Shown: positions 7,254 through 12,688 of the stretch, piece by piece | Layout of the letters: every line of letters begins with the position of its first letter | How positions within the stretch are numbered: the stretch's first letter is position 1 | Source of the DNA: an uncultured Bacillota bacterium | GTDB taxonomy: Bacteria; Bacillota_I; Bacilli_A; Izemoplasmatales; UBA1188 | DNA: 12,688 nt | Reading direction: 5' to 3' | Assembly (NCBI GenBank): GCA_900318975.1 | Contig: ONMY01000179.1 | Location: forward strand, 1-12,688 | The notes under the pieces: generated by a model | The model's input: the letters and a program-made list of their open reading frames with translations, nothing else | Database searches by the model: none | Told to the model about the DNA's origin: nothing | Position numbers and translations under genes: made by a program

Positions 7254-8036
7254 ATGAAATTTAGCGTTCTTTGCAGTTCCTCAAGTGGCAACTGTACTCT
7301 CCTACAAGTTAATAATAAGTACTATCTTCTAGATGCAGGGCTTAGTGCAAGAGGTCTCAAAGAAAGACTAAATTCTATGAATGAGAATTTAGTTAAACTA
7401 TCAGGAATCTTCATAACACATGAACATTTTGATCATGTAAGTGGCCTATCAAGTATCGCTAAATGCTATGAACCAACAATATATATTACAAAAAATACAT
7501 ATAGAGCTCTTCCAGAATCTGATAAAGAAAAGATATCACCAATACTTTTTAGTTTTATAAAATGTGAAGAAGAATTCTATGTTGATGGTATCAAAGTACT
7601 ACCTTTTAGAACATCTCACGATGCAAAAGATCCAGTAGGATTTAGATTTGAATATGATAATAAAGTATTAGTATATTTAACAGATACTGGAATATTTATT
7701 CCAAGAGATGATTTAAAAAACGCAGATTCATATATTTTAGAATCAAATCATGAGCCCGATATGCTCGTTATGAGTGGAAGGCCATGGGTATTAATTAATA
7801 GAATACTTTCTAAAACAGGGCATCTATCTAATGAGGATAGTGCAAAGCTTTTTTCTGAGCTTGTCGGAGAAAAAACAAAATCTTTAGTATTATTTCACTT
7901 ATCAAGTGAATGCAACACAAAAGACCTCGCATTACTAGCATATAAATCTTATTTTAAAGAAGCAAAATCAACAATTCAAAATACAAAAATAACTATTTCA
8001 GATAAGAAAAAACCAACAGAATTCATTGAGGTATAA
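7254..8036 (+). CDS. walJ: WalJ/YycJ metallo-beta-lactamase-fold exonuclease
   Basis: 260 residues, the usual length for the family. The opening FSVLCSSSSGN (3-13) and LLDAGLS (25-31) are typical of YycJ/WalJ/VicX. The metal-binding motif is THEHFDH (His56, His58, Asp60, His61), followed by SHDAKDPVGF (His122), TDTG (Asp144), ESNHEPDML (His166), GHLSNEDSA (His190) and FHLSSECN (His215). Family members bind two metal ions and act as 5'-3' exonucleases on double-stranded DNA. In many Firmicutes the gene belongs to the walRK (vicRK) operon, but no sensor kinase lies upstream here. The start is fixed by the family N-terminus. There is no SD upstream (only AGG, 2 bases before the ATG), and a TATAAT box ends 7 bases upstream, which implies leaderless translation. 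First gene of an operon with the kinase and YbaK genes. Confidence 0.93.
   Translation: MKFSVLCSSSSGNCTLLQVNNKYYLLDAGLSARGLKERLNSMNENLVKLSGIFITHEHFDHVSGLSSIAKCYEPTIYITKNTYRALPESDKEKISPILFSFIKCEEEFYVDGIKVLPFRTSHDAKDPVGFRFEYDNKVLVYLTDTGIFIPRDDLKNADSYILESNHEPDMLVMSGRPWVLINRILSKTGHLSNEDSAKLFSELVGEKTKSLVLFHLSSECNTKDLALLAYKSYFKEAKSTIQNTKITISDKKKPTEFIEV
8028..8032 (+). promoter_or_regulatory. Ribosome binding site overlapping the walJ end
   Basis: GAGGT lies 7 bases before the kinase ATG at 8040 and overlaps the last codons of walJ, whose TAA is at 8034-8036. Ribosomes leaving walJ can reinitiate here. Confidence 0.65.
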
Positions 8037-8039
8037 AAT

Positions 8040-8906
8040 ATGAAAGAAATATCATTATTGAACTTAATTAAAACTAAAAGAGCAATTTCAAGTAGTACAA
8101 ATATAAGCTATAAAGATGTCAAATTTGATTCATCTATTTTTGGTGGTATGAGCAATAAAACATACCTATTTAAAACACCTGATAAAAAGTATGCAGTGCA
8201 TATTTCAACTAAGGGATATGATCTATTCTTAAAAAGAGAAACAGAACTAGATTGTCTAGATAAATTAAAAGAGCTTGATAATATTCAAAAACCTGTGTAT
8301 TTAAGCGAAAAATTAAGAATTTTTGAATATATTGATGGCGATTCAATGAATAAAATTAAATATCAAGATTACTATAAAGAAATATCTGATTCATTTCATA
8401 AACTTCATGATTCTAAAAAGCTATTTAAAGAAGACTATAAACCATTTGAATTTATCGAGATGAATATGAAACTTCTTAACATTGAATTTGATGAACTTTT
8501 TGTCAAATCTTATGAAGTATTAAAGATGAATCAAGAGTTTTTAGAGAGTCGTCCAGTTGTCCCATGCCACAATGACCTTCAGCCAAGTAATCTCGTATTA
8601 AATGATGATAAAGTATATATTCTAGATTTTGAATTCGCAAAAAACAACGACTATCTATTTGATCTCGCATCATTTGGAAATCTAGATTTTAATGATTCCC
8701 TAAATATCATAAAAATATATAAGCCAGATTATACAGAACTTGAACTAAAAGCGCTTAAGCTTTGGAGAATCGCAATCAATTGTATTTGGTATTTAATCGC
8801 AATGAAGAAAAAGGAACTAGGCTACGATAAACCACTTAAAATGGACTTTAGAGAAGTAGCATTATTCTTCTTAAATCACAATACCGATATAATTAATTCT
8901 TTATAA
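8040..8906 (+). CDS. Choline/ethanolamine kinase-like phosphotransferase (LicA/APH fold)
   Basis: 288 residues. The catalytic loop CHNDLQPSN (176-184) has the Brenner-type HNDxxPxN signature, with base Asp179 and Asn184. The metal-binding segment ILDFEFAKNNDYLFDLA (194-210) contains Asp196 and Glu198 and is characteristic of choline and ethanolamine kinases. A Gly-rich loop (GGMSNKTYLF, 35-44) and AVHIS (52-56) mark the N-lobe. The expected reaction is ATP-dependent phosphorylation of a small alcohol in the cytosol, most likely choline or ethanolamine for phospholipid or surface-polymer decoration. Related branches phosphorylate thiamine, aminosugars or aminoglycosides, and the substrate cannot be fixed from sequence. 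No licB/licC-type uptake or cytidylyltransferase gene is in the window. The gap after walJ is 3 bases, so the two are cotranscribed. Confidence 0.8.
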   Translation: MKEISLLNLIKTKRAISSSTNISYKDVKFDSSIFGGMSNKTYLFKTPDKKYAVHISTKGYDLFLKRETELDCLDKLKELDNIQKPVYLSEKLRIFEYIDGDSMNKIKYQDYYKEISDSFHKLHDSKKLFKEDYKPFEFIEMNMKLLNIEFDELFVKSYEVLKMNQEFLESRPVVPCHNDLQPSNLVLNDDKVYILDFEFAKNNDYLFDLASFGNLDFNDSLNIIKIYKPDYTELELKALKLWRIAINCIWYLIAMKKKELGYDKPLKMDFREVALFFLNHNTDIINSL

Positions 8907-8934
8907 TATAAGTTCAAATACGTGTGCATAAAGT

Positions 8935-9396
8935 ATGGAAAAGACTAATGTTTTAAGAGCCCTAGATCAAGCTCATATAAAATACGATTTTCATGAATAT
9001 GATAACACTGAAACGAATGGAGAAAATGTTGCAAAACTACTAAATGAAGATGTGAATCAAGTATTTAAAACACTTGTGACAATATCTAATACAAAAGAAC
9101 ATTTCATCTTTATTATCCCTGTGAATGAAACACTTAATCTTAAAAAAGCAGCAAAAGCTGCCAAAGTAAAATCTATTGAGATGATTAAGCAAAAAGAATT
9201 ATTTCCTCTTACAGGATATGTTCATGGTGGATGTTCACCAATAGGGATGAAAAAAGAATTTAAATCTTTTATAAATGAAACCGCAATTCTATTTGATACA
9301 ATACTCGTATCTGGTGGAAGAATAGGTCTTCAAATTGAAATAAATCCAGATGATTTAAAGGAATATATAAAGGCTGAATATGTCGATATAGTATAA
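8935..9396 (+). CDS. ybaK: Cys-tRNA(Pro)/aminoacyl-tRNA deacylase, YbaK type
   Basis: 153 residues, full length for the YbaK/EbsC branch. The signature Lys is Lys45 in QVFKTLV. Other hallmarks are TNGENVAKLL near the start, PVNETLNLKKAAKA (62-75), TGYVHGGCSPIGMKK (93-107) and ILVSGGRIGLQIE (123-135). The enzyme hydrolyses cysteine wrongly attached to tRNA(Pro) by prolyl-tRNA synthetase, in trans and in the cytosol. The gene follows the kinase gene by 28 bases and probably shares its transcript. I see no SD before the ATG (CATAAAGT precedes it). A TATAAT string at 8902-8907 overlaps the kinase stop codon and could be a local promoter, but it lacks a -35. A bidirectional terminator follows. Confidence 0.9.
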   Translation: MEKTNVLRALDQAHIKYDFHEYDNTETNGENVAKLLNEDVNQVFKTLVTISNTKEHFIFIIPVNETLNLKKAAKAAKVKSIEMIKQKELFPLTGYVHGGCSPIGMKKEFKSFINETAILFDTILVSGGRIGLQIEINPDDLKEYIKAEYVDIV

Positions 9397-9399
9397 AAT

Positions 9400-9438
9400 A
9401 AAAAATGAGGAAACGTGTGCGTTAATCCTCACTTTTTT
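9400..9438. terminator. Bidirectional terminator between ybaK and nfo
   Basis: TGAGGA (9406-9411) pairs with TCCTCA (9426-9431). An inner AACG/CGTT stem closes a TGTG loop, with AA bulged on the right. The A-run before it and the T-run after it (9433-9438) make it work on both strands. It sits between the ybaK stop (9396) and the nfo stop (9440). Confidence 0.85.
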
Positions 9439-9439
9439 A

Positions 9440-10273
9440 TTATTCATTATATATGCTTTTAAGTAAACTTATTTCATCTTTATATCCATCAAGTTCATTA
9501 GGTGTTTCAAGGAAAAATGGAAGATGTTTTAATGATGGATGATTGATAATTTTCTTTATTGCATCAAGACCAATATAACCTTTTCCTATTTTTTCGTGCC
9601 TATCTTTATGCGATCCAAGGCAATTCATTGAATCATTTAAGTGTATAGCTTTAAGATAATTGAGTCCAATTACTTCATCAAACTCTTTTAATACTCCATC
9701 AAGATTATTTACTATATCATATCCAGCATCATGAACGTGACAAGTATCAAGACAAACCCCAATCTTATCTTTATATTTAACATTATCGATAATTTTTCTG
9801 ATTTCATTAAAACTTGATCCAATTTCTGTGCCTTTTCCAGCCATTGTTTCAAGAAGAATGATTGTTTTTTGATTTTCACTCATTATTTCATTCAAGATTT
9901 CAGAGATTAGCTCAATTCCCTTATCAATTCCTTGCCCTTTATGACTTCCTGGATGGAAGTTATACATACTTCCTGGAATCTTTTCTAGGATATCAAGATC
10001 ATATTTAAAAACTTCTCTTGCAAAATCTCTTGTTTCTTCCTTATCACTTGCAGCATTTAATGTGTATGGAGCATGTGCTAAGATGAGTCCAAATCCATTT
10101 TCATCACGGAGTTTAAGAAATTTGTTTAAATCATCCATATCAAGTTCTTTAGCTGCACCACCTCTTGGGTTTCTTGTAAACCACTGAAAAGTATTACCAC
10201 CTATATAGATTGTATCTTCAAGCATTTTAACATAGCCGAAAGAAGAAGAAACATGACATCCAATATTAAGCAT
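9440..10273 (-). CDS. nfo: Endonuclease IV (AP endonuclease, Nfo)
   Basis: 277 residues from the chosen start, normal for the family. Endonuclease IV cuts DNA 5' to abasic sites and repairs blocked 3' ends in base excision repair, using a TIM-barrel fold with three zinc ions. Visible signatures (in order) are LNIGCHVS at the start, [85 protein letters not shown] and PFFLETP. They carry the His, Glu and Asp metal ligands. The open frame extends 6 codons further, to an ATG at 10291. I prefer the ATG at 10273: GAGGTGA lies 5 bases before it, the family begins at this Met, and the upstream ATG would lie outside the transcript predicted from TATAAT at 10294-10299. Convergent with ybaK, divergent from the GTPase gene. 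Confidence 0.96.
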   Translation of the reverse strand: MLNIGCHVSSSFGYVKMLEDTIYIGGNTFQWFTRNPRGGAAKELDMDDLNKFLKLRDENGFGLILAHAPYTLNAASDKEETRDFAREVFKYDLDILEKIPGSMYNFHPGSHKGQGIDKGIELISEILNEIMSENQKTIILLETMAGKGTEIGSSFNEIRKIIDNVKYKDKIGVCLDTCHVHDAGYDIVNNLDGVLKEFDEVIGLNYLKAIHLNDSMNCLGSHKDRHEKIGKGYIGLDAIKKIINHPSLKHLPFFLETPNELDGYKDEISLLKSIYNE

Positions 10274-10278
10274 AATTA

Positions 10279-10285
10279 TCACCTC
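10279..10285 (-). promoter_or_regulatory. Ribosome binding site that sets the nfo start
   Basis: On the minus strand GAGGTGA ends 5 bases before the ATG at 10273. It lies downstream of the alternative ATG at 10289-10291, so it can serve only the inner start. Confidence 0.85.
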
Positions 10286-10293
10286 ACGCATTT

Positions 10294-10324
10294 ATTATAC
10301 ACTTGAAAATTAAAATATTTTCAA
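10294..10324 (-). promoter_or_regulatory. nfo promoter
   Basis: On the minus strand a perfect TATAAT (10294-10299) lies 19 bases from TTGAAA (10319-10324). The spacer is long, but both hexamers are good. Transcription would begin near 10287, giving a leader of about 14 bases that holds the ribosome binding site. Confidence 0.6.
10303..10324. promoter_or_regulatory. Inverted repeat in the nfo/GTPase divergent region: candidate operator
   Basis: TTGAAAAT (10303-10310) and ATTTTCAA (10317-10324) form perfect 8-bp arms around TAAAAT. The dyad covers the nfo -35 and spacer, so a bound regulator would block nfo. It ends 14 bases before the putative -35 of the GTPase promoter. AT-rich DNA produces such dyads by chance, so support is moderate. 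Confidence 0.4.
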
Positions 10325-10337
10325 ATTCATATTTTTA

Positions 10338-10368
10338 TTGTTTATTTTCATGTGTTTTGTTGTAAAAT
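10338..10368 (+). promoter_or_regulatory. Putative promoter of the COG0523 GTPase gene
   Basis: TTGTTT (10338-10343) and TAAAAT (10363-10368) are 19 bases apart. A short dyad, ATTAG-TGT-CTAAT (10370-10382), falls where transcription should start and could be an operator. The SD AAAGGAGG (10394-10401) follows, 10 bases before the ATG. Confidence 0.4.
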
Positions 10369-10411
10369 GATTAGTGTCTAATAGTAAAAATTCAAAGGAG
10401 GATTTTTATAA

Positions 10412-11650
10412 ATGGCAAAATATAAAACTATTCCTATTACTCTTATTACTGGTTATCTTGGAAGTGGTAAGACAACACTTATAAATTATTTATTAAAAAA
10501 TGCTCAAGGATATAAAATGGCCGTTATCGTCAATGATATTGGCGAAGTAAATATTGATGCCGATTTAATTGAAAAAGGCGGCATCGTAAGCGGCAAAGAC
10601 GAAAACCTAGTTGCTCTTCAAAATGGCTGTATTTGTTGTACACTTAAGAAAGATTTAATGGAACAAATCGCATCACTAATAAATGAAAGAAGATTCGACC
10701 ATATTTTAATTGAAGCATCTGGAATTTGTGAACCAGTTCCAATTGCACAAACTCTATGCTACATGGAAGAACAACTCATGCAACAAGGTTATGGAAAGCT
10801 CTGTAAACTTGATGCAATTGTATCAGTTGTTGATGCAGTAAGACTTAGAGATGAATTCGATTCAGGAAAAGTACTTGAAACAGTAGAAAGAGGAGAAGAG
10901 GATATCGAAAACCTCGTAATCCAACAAATAGAATTCTGCGATGTAATTCTATTAAATAAAGCAGAAGATGTTTCTAAAGAAGAACTTGGAATGATTAAAG
11001 CAGTTATTAGAACAATTCAACCAAGTGCAAAAATTATTGAATGTGAAAGATGTGTTGTTGATCTATCTGAAATGCTTGATACTAATCTATTTGATTTTGA
11101 AAAAGCATCTAAGTCTGCAGGATGGATTCAAGAATTCGAAAATAGAGATAATGAAGTAGAAAACCACGATGACGATGATGATGACGACGATGACGATGAT
11201 GATCATGATCATGAAGAACACCATCACCACCATCACCACCACCATGAACATGGAATTGGTGAAAATGATGACGAAGGTACTGCAGAAGAATATGGTATCT
11301 CAACCTATGTTTACTATAGAAGAAGAGGCCTAGATAAAGATAAATTCACTGATTGGGCAGAGACTGATTTTGGAAGAAAAGTTATAAGAACTAAGGGTAT
11401 TGTATATTTTACTGATGAACCAGATGATGTCTACCTCTATGAACAAGCTGGTAAACAAAAATACCTTTCACCAACAGGAAAATGGTATGCAGCATCTTTA
11501 TCAAAGAGACAAATTCAATATTATCTAAAGACTGACCCTCAATTTGCACACGATTGGGATCCAGATTATGGTGATAGAATGATTAAACTCGTATTCATCG
11601 GTCAAGATTTAGATAGAAAAGAAATAAAGAAAGAATTAGATGAAATCTAA
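10412..11650 (+). CDS. COG0523 (CobW/YciC-type) metal-chaperone GTPase with Asp/His metal-binding tract
   Basis: 412 residues. G3E-family P-loop GTPase: Walker A GYLGSGKTT (14-22), the metal-binding GCICC motif (72-76; Cys73, Cys75, Cys76), EASGICEP (101-108) in the switch region and the guanine-specificity motif NKAED (182-186). The C-terminal domain (about 293-404), with YVYYRRRG, RTKGIVYF, YEQAG and SPTGKWYAA, fits the YciC/ZigA subgroup, which is about 400 residues long. Such proteins deliver Zn(II) or another metal to client enzymes under metal limitation. Between the domains, residues 252-280 hold 12 Asp, HDH, EE, 9 His and EH, a probable metal buffer. The strong SD AAAGGAGG suggests good expression. 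A small membrane-protein gene follows after 25 bases. Zn is the most likely metal. No clear Zur box is visible, so metal regulation is not demonstrated. The neighbour nfo is itself a zinc enzyme, a suggestive but unproven link. Confidence 0.9.
   Translation: MAKYKTIPITLITGYLGSGKTTLINYLLKNAQGYKMAVIVNDIGEVNIDADLIEKGGIVSGKDENLVALQNGCICCTLKKDLMEQIASLINERRFDHILIEASGICEPVPIAQTLCYMEEQLMQQGYGKLCKLDAIVSVVDAVRLRDEFDSGKVLETVERGEEDIENLVIQQIEFCDVILLNKAEDVSKEELGMIKAVIRTIQPSAKIIECERCVVDLSEMLDTNLFDFEKASKSAGWIQEFENRDNEVENHDDDDDDDDDDDDHDHEEHHHHHHHHHEHGIGENDDEGTAEEYGISTYVYYRRRGLDKDKFTDWAETDFGRKVIRTKGIVYFTDEPDDVYLYEQAGKQKYLSPTGKWYAASLSKRQIQYYLKTDPQFAHDWDPDYGDRMIKLVFIGQDLDRKEIKKELDEI
11165..11251 (+). repeat. Low-complexity Asp/His codon tract in the GTPase gene
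   Basis: A run of GAY and CAY codons encodes H-D12-HDH-EE-H9-EH (residues 252-280). Synonymous codons are mixed (GAT/GAC, CAT/CAC), so this is not a simple trinucleotide expansion and was probably kept by selection on the protein. Antisense reading also stays open here and gives a spurious His/Arg-rich frame. Confidence 0.9.
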
Positions 11651-11675
11651 TAAAATATAAAAATAGGAGAAAAAA

Positions 11676-12104
11676 ATGAAAAACAAAGCTTTATTAAAGT
11701 ACGTATGTTTAGGAGTTGCATTTTTATTTAGCGCATTAGTATTCGCAACTATGGCTGGTGCTGCTGTTACAGGAAACGTTTTCGGTTTAACTGTTTCTGC
11801 ATCAGTATATGATTGCTTATCAAATGGTGTTGGCACTGTAATCACTGCATTCATCTTCACAATTATTTGTGTTCTTGGTGCAATCGGTGTTTGCGTAGTT
11901 GATTATTTCAAAGTTAAATTCAATTATACTCATTTCTGTGCTGCATTCTTCGCTGCACTCGCACTTGCATCTACAGTATTATTCTTCTGTGTTTCTGCTG
12001 AAGTTGGTGGAAGCCTTGGTGTTGGTTCTGTATTATCTGCAATCTTCTCACTCTTTGCAATGGCAGGATTTGGCGGATACACATTCCTTTCATTCAAGAA
12101 ATAA
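11676..12104 (+). CDS. Small four-helix membrane protein of unknown function
   Basis: 142 residues. Four hydrophobic segments are visible at about 8-30, 52-75, 86-106 and 115-137. Short Lys-rich ends (MKNKALLK, FKK) and the loop DYFKVKFNYTH (76-86) place the termini and the middle loop on the cytoplasmic side by the positive-inside rule. It is rich in Ala, Gly, Val, Phe and Cys (Cys11, 47, 65, 73, 88, 105). I recognise no family or catalytic motif. AGGAG (11665-11669) lies 6 bases before the ATG. The gap after the GTPase gene is 25 bases with no terminator, so the two are probably cotranscribed, and a strong terminator follows. A metal-related role is only a neighbourhood guess. Confidence 0.75.
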   Translation: MKNKALLKYVCLGVAFLFSALVFATMAGAAVTGNVFGLTVSASVYDCLSNGVGTVITAFIFTIICVLGAIGVCVVDYFKVKFNYTHFCAAFFAALALASTVLFFCVSAEVGGSLGVGSVLSAIFSLFAMAGFGGYTFLSFKK

Positions 12105-12121
12105 TAAAGAAAAGAGATTTG

Positions 12122-12163
12122 ATATTAAAAGCGGGTTATTCCCGCTTTTAATATGCTTTTTTT
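12122..12163 (+). terminator. Strong Rho-independent terminator of the GTPase/membrane-protein operon
   Basis: A perfect 14-bp stem pairs ATATTAAAAGCGGG (12122-12135) with its complement at 12141-12154 around TTATT. GC and seven T bases (12157-12163) follow. It begins 17 bases after the stop codon at 12104. Confidence 0.9.
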
Positions 12164-12173
12164 GTGATATAGT

Positions 12174-12202
12174 TTGCATTTAATTATTTTTAAAATTATA
12201 AT
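12174..12202 (+). promoter_or_regulatory. Putative promoter of the MscS-family gene
   Basis: A perfect TATAAT (12197-12202) lies 17 bases from a weak TTGCAT (12174-12179). Together with the terminator just upstream, it makes the channel gene its own transcription unit with a leader of about 30 bases. Confidence 0.55.
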
Positions 12203-12239
12203 ATATCTAGAAAGATACTAAAAAAGGAGATGAAAAATT

Positions 12240-12688
12240 ATGTTTTTATCAGAATTCGGAGATTTCATGAGAAAGATGTTAGAATCTATTGGTTCATTCT
12301 TCACACATAACGAAGAAGGAACTCTTTCTAACCTCGAAAAAATTATATTCTCGCTTGTTATAATCGTTGTTGCATGGGTTGTTATCAAATTCATAGTGCT
12401 ACTATTAAGAAAGATAATGGGTGTTAAAAAAGCCAATACAATCGATAGAAGTGCTAAAAATTTCGTAATAACTCTCATCAAATATTTATTATGGGTATTT
12501 GTTGCATTCCTAGTTATCTCAATGCTTGGAATTGACATCACATCATTTGCTGGAGTGCTTTCTGCAATCACAGTAGCTTTAGGTCTTGCTCTACAGGATG
12601 TAATTGGATCACTTGCTGCTGGACTCATCATCTTAAATCAGAAGAACTTCCTCTCAGATGACTACATCCAAATTTCAAATGCATTTGG
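12240..12688 (+). CDS. mscS: MscS-family small-conductance mechanosensitive channel (3' partial)
   Basis: The first 149 residues are present; the window ends inside the next codon. Helices are visible at about 34-57, 75-97 and 103-133. The third contains the pore signature: AITVALGLALQDVIGSLAAGLIIL (split as AITVALGLALQD and VIGSLAAGLIIL), with the Ala/Gly spacing that packs MscS TM3. The following FLSDDYIQI matches the start of the beta domain in the family. MscS channels open under membrane tension and release solutes during hypo-osmotic shock. An N-terminal stretch of about 33 residues precedes TM1, as in small MscS proteins. Start: ATG 12240 with AAGGAG (12224-12229) 10 bases upstream. 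An ATG at 12230 is out of frame. Confidence 0.92.
   Translation, partial: MFLSEFGDFMRKMLESIGSFFTHNEEGTLSNLEKIIFSLVIIVVAWVVIKFIVLLLRKIMGVKKANTIDRSAKNFVITLIKYLLWVFVAFLVISMLGIDITSFAGVLSAITVALGLALQDVIGSLAAGLIILNQKNFLSDDYIQISNAF

Noticed and set aside
8902..8907. TATAAT before ybaK as a separate promoter
   Set aside because: It overlaps the kinase stop codon, has no -35 at a usable distance, and such strings are frequent in AT-rich DNA. Read-through from the walJ promoter suffices.
8920..9420. ACGTGTGC repeated before ybaK (8920-8927) and in the terminator loop after it (9413-9420)
   Set aside because: The 8-base match is direct, not complementary, and lacks flanking similarity. It is most likely chance.
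10274..10291. Longer nfo N-terminus starting at 10291
   Set aside because: The SD and the family N-terminus support the ATG at 10273, and the upstream ATG would precede the predicted transcription start.
11109..11303. Minus-strand His/Arg-rich open frame
   Set aside because: It is the antisense reading of the Asp/His tract in the GTPase gene, with no ribosome binding site or promoter.
11636..11860. Minus-strand 74-residue open frame
   Set aside because: Antisense to the GTPase end and the membrane-protein start, with no SD.
11899..12183. Plus-strand 94-residue open frame
   Set aside because: It overlaps the four-helix membrane protein in another frame and runs through its terminator. Its Ser/His/Leu-rich content is a frame-shifted reading.
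12218..12631. Minus-strand 137-residue open frame
   Set aside because: It lies opposite the MscS gene, whose helices and pore motif are clear, and its translation resembles no protein.

Overview
The window is AT-rich, and every complete gene ends in TAA. Trp is always TGG and no in-frame TGA interrupts a gene, so the standard bacterial code fits. Shine-Dalgarno sequences are strong (AAGGAG, GGAGG, GAGGTGA) and promoters are sigma-A-like (TTGTTT/TATAAT types). There is a Gram-positive lipoprotein, PrsA-like foldase relatives and a WalJ/YycJ exonuclease. Together these point to a low-GC Bacilli lineage, possibly one of the uncultured gut or Mollicutes-related groups; that placement is inference.

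Layout. Positions 1-987 hold the 3' end of a large secreted-type protein with repeated OB-fold-like modules. It ends at a hairpin terminator, and a second, bidirectional hairpin follows. A two-gene minus-strand operon (7109 down to 1084) encodes two very large, mutually related surface proteins. One is a 1181-residue protein with an N-terminal membrane anchor, the other an 825-residue lipoprotein. Both look like highly diverged relatives of the foldase PrsA/SurA: a SurA_N-like segment, a probable second copy of it, a degenerate parvulin-like domain and a shared C-terminal tail. They are the most unusual content here. Their promoter carries a 20-bp palindrome between the -10 and -35 elements.

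Divergently, a plus-strand operon encodes WalJ, a choline-kinase-fold kinase and a YbaK-type Cys-tRNA(Pro) deacylase (7254-9396). Its first gene appears to be read from a leaderless transcript. The operon ends at a bidirectional terminator shared with the convergent endonuclease IV gene nfo (9440-10273, start moved 18 bases in from the longest ORF). nfo is divergent from a COG0523/YciC-type metal-chaperone GTPase that carries a 12-Asp/9-His tract. A small four-helix membrane protein follows 25 bases downstream, then a strong terminator. The window closes with the 5' part of an MscS-family mechanosensitive channel that has its own promoter.

Housekeeping functions (DNA repair by Nfo and WalJ, translation fidelity by YbaK, osmotic protection by MscS, metal handling by the GTPase) surround the two giant foldase-like proteins. 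Those two, as an anchored pair facing the cell exterior, are the best candidates for something undescribed.
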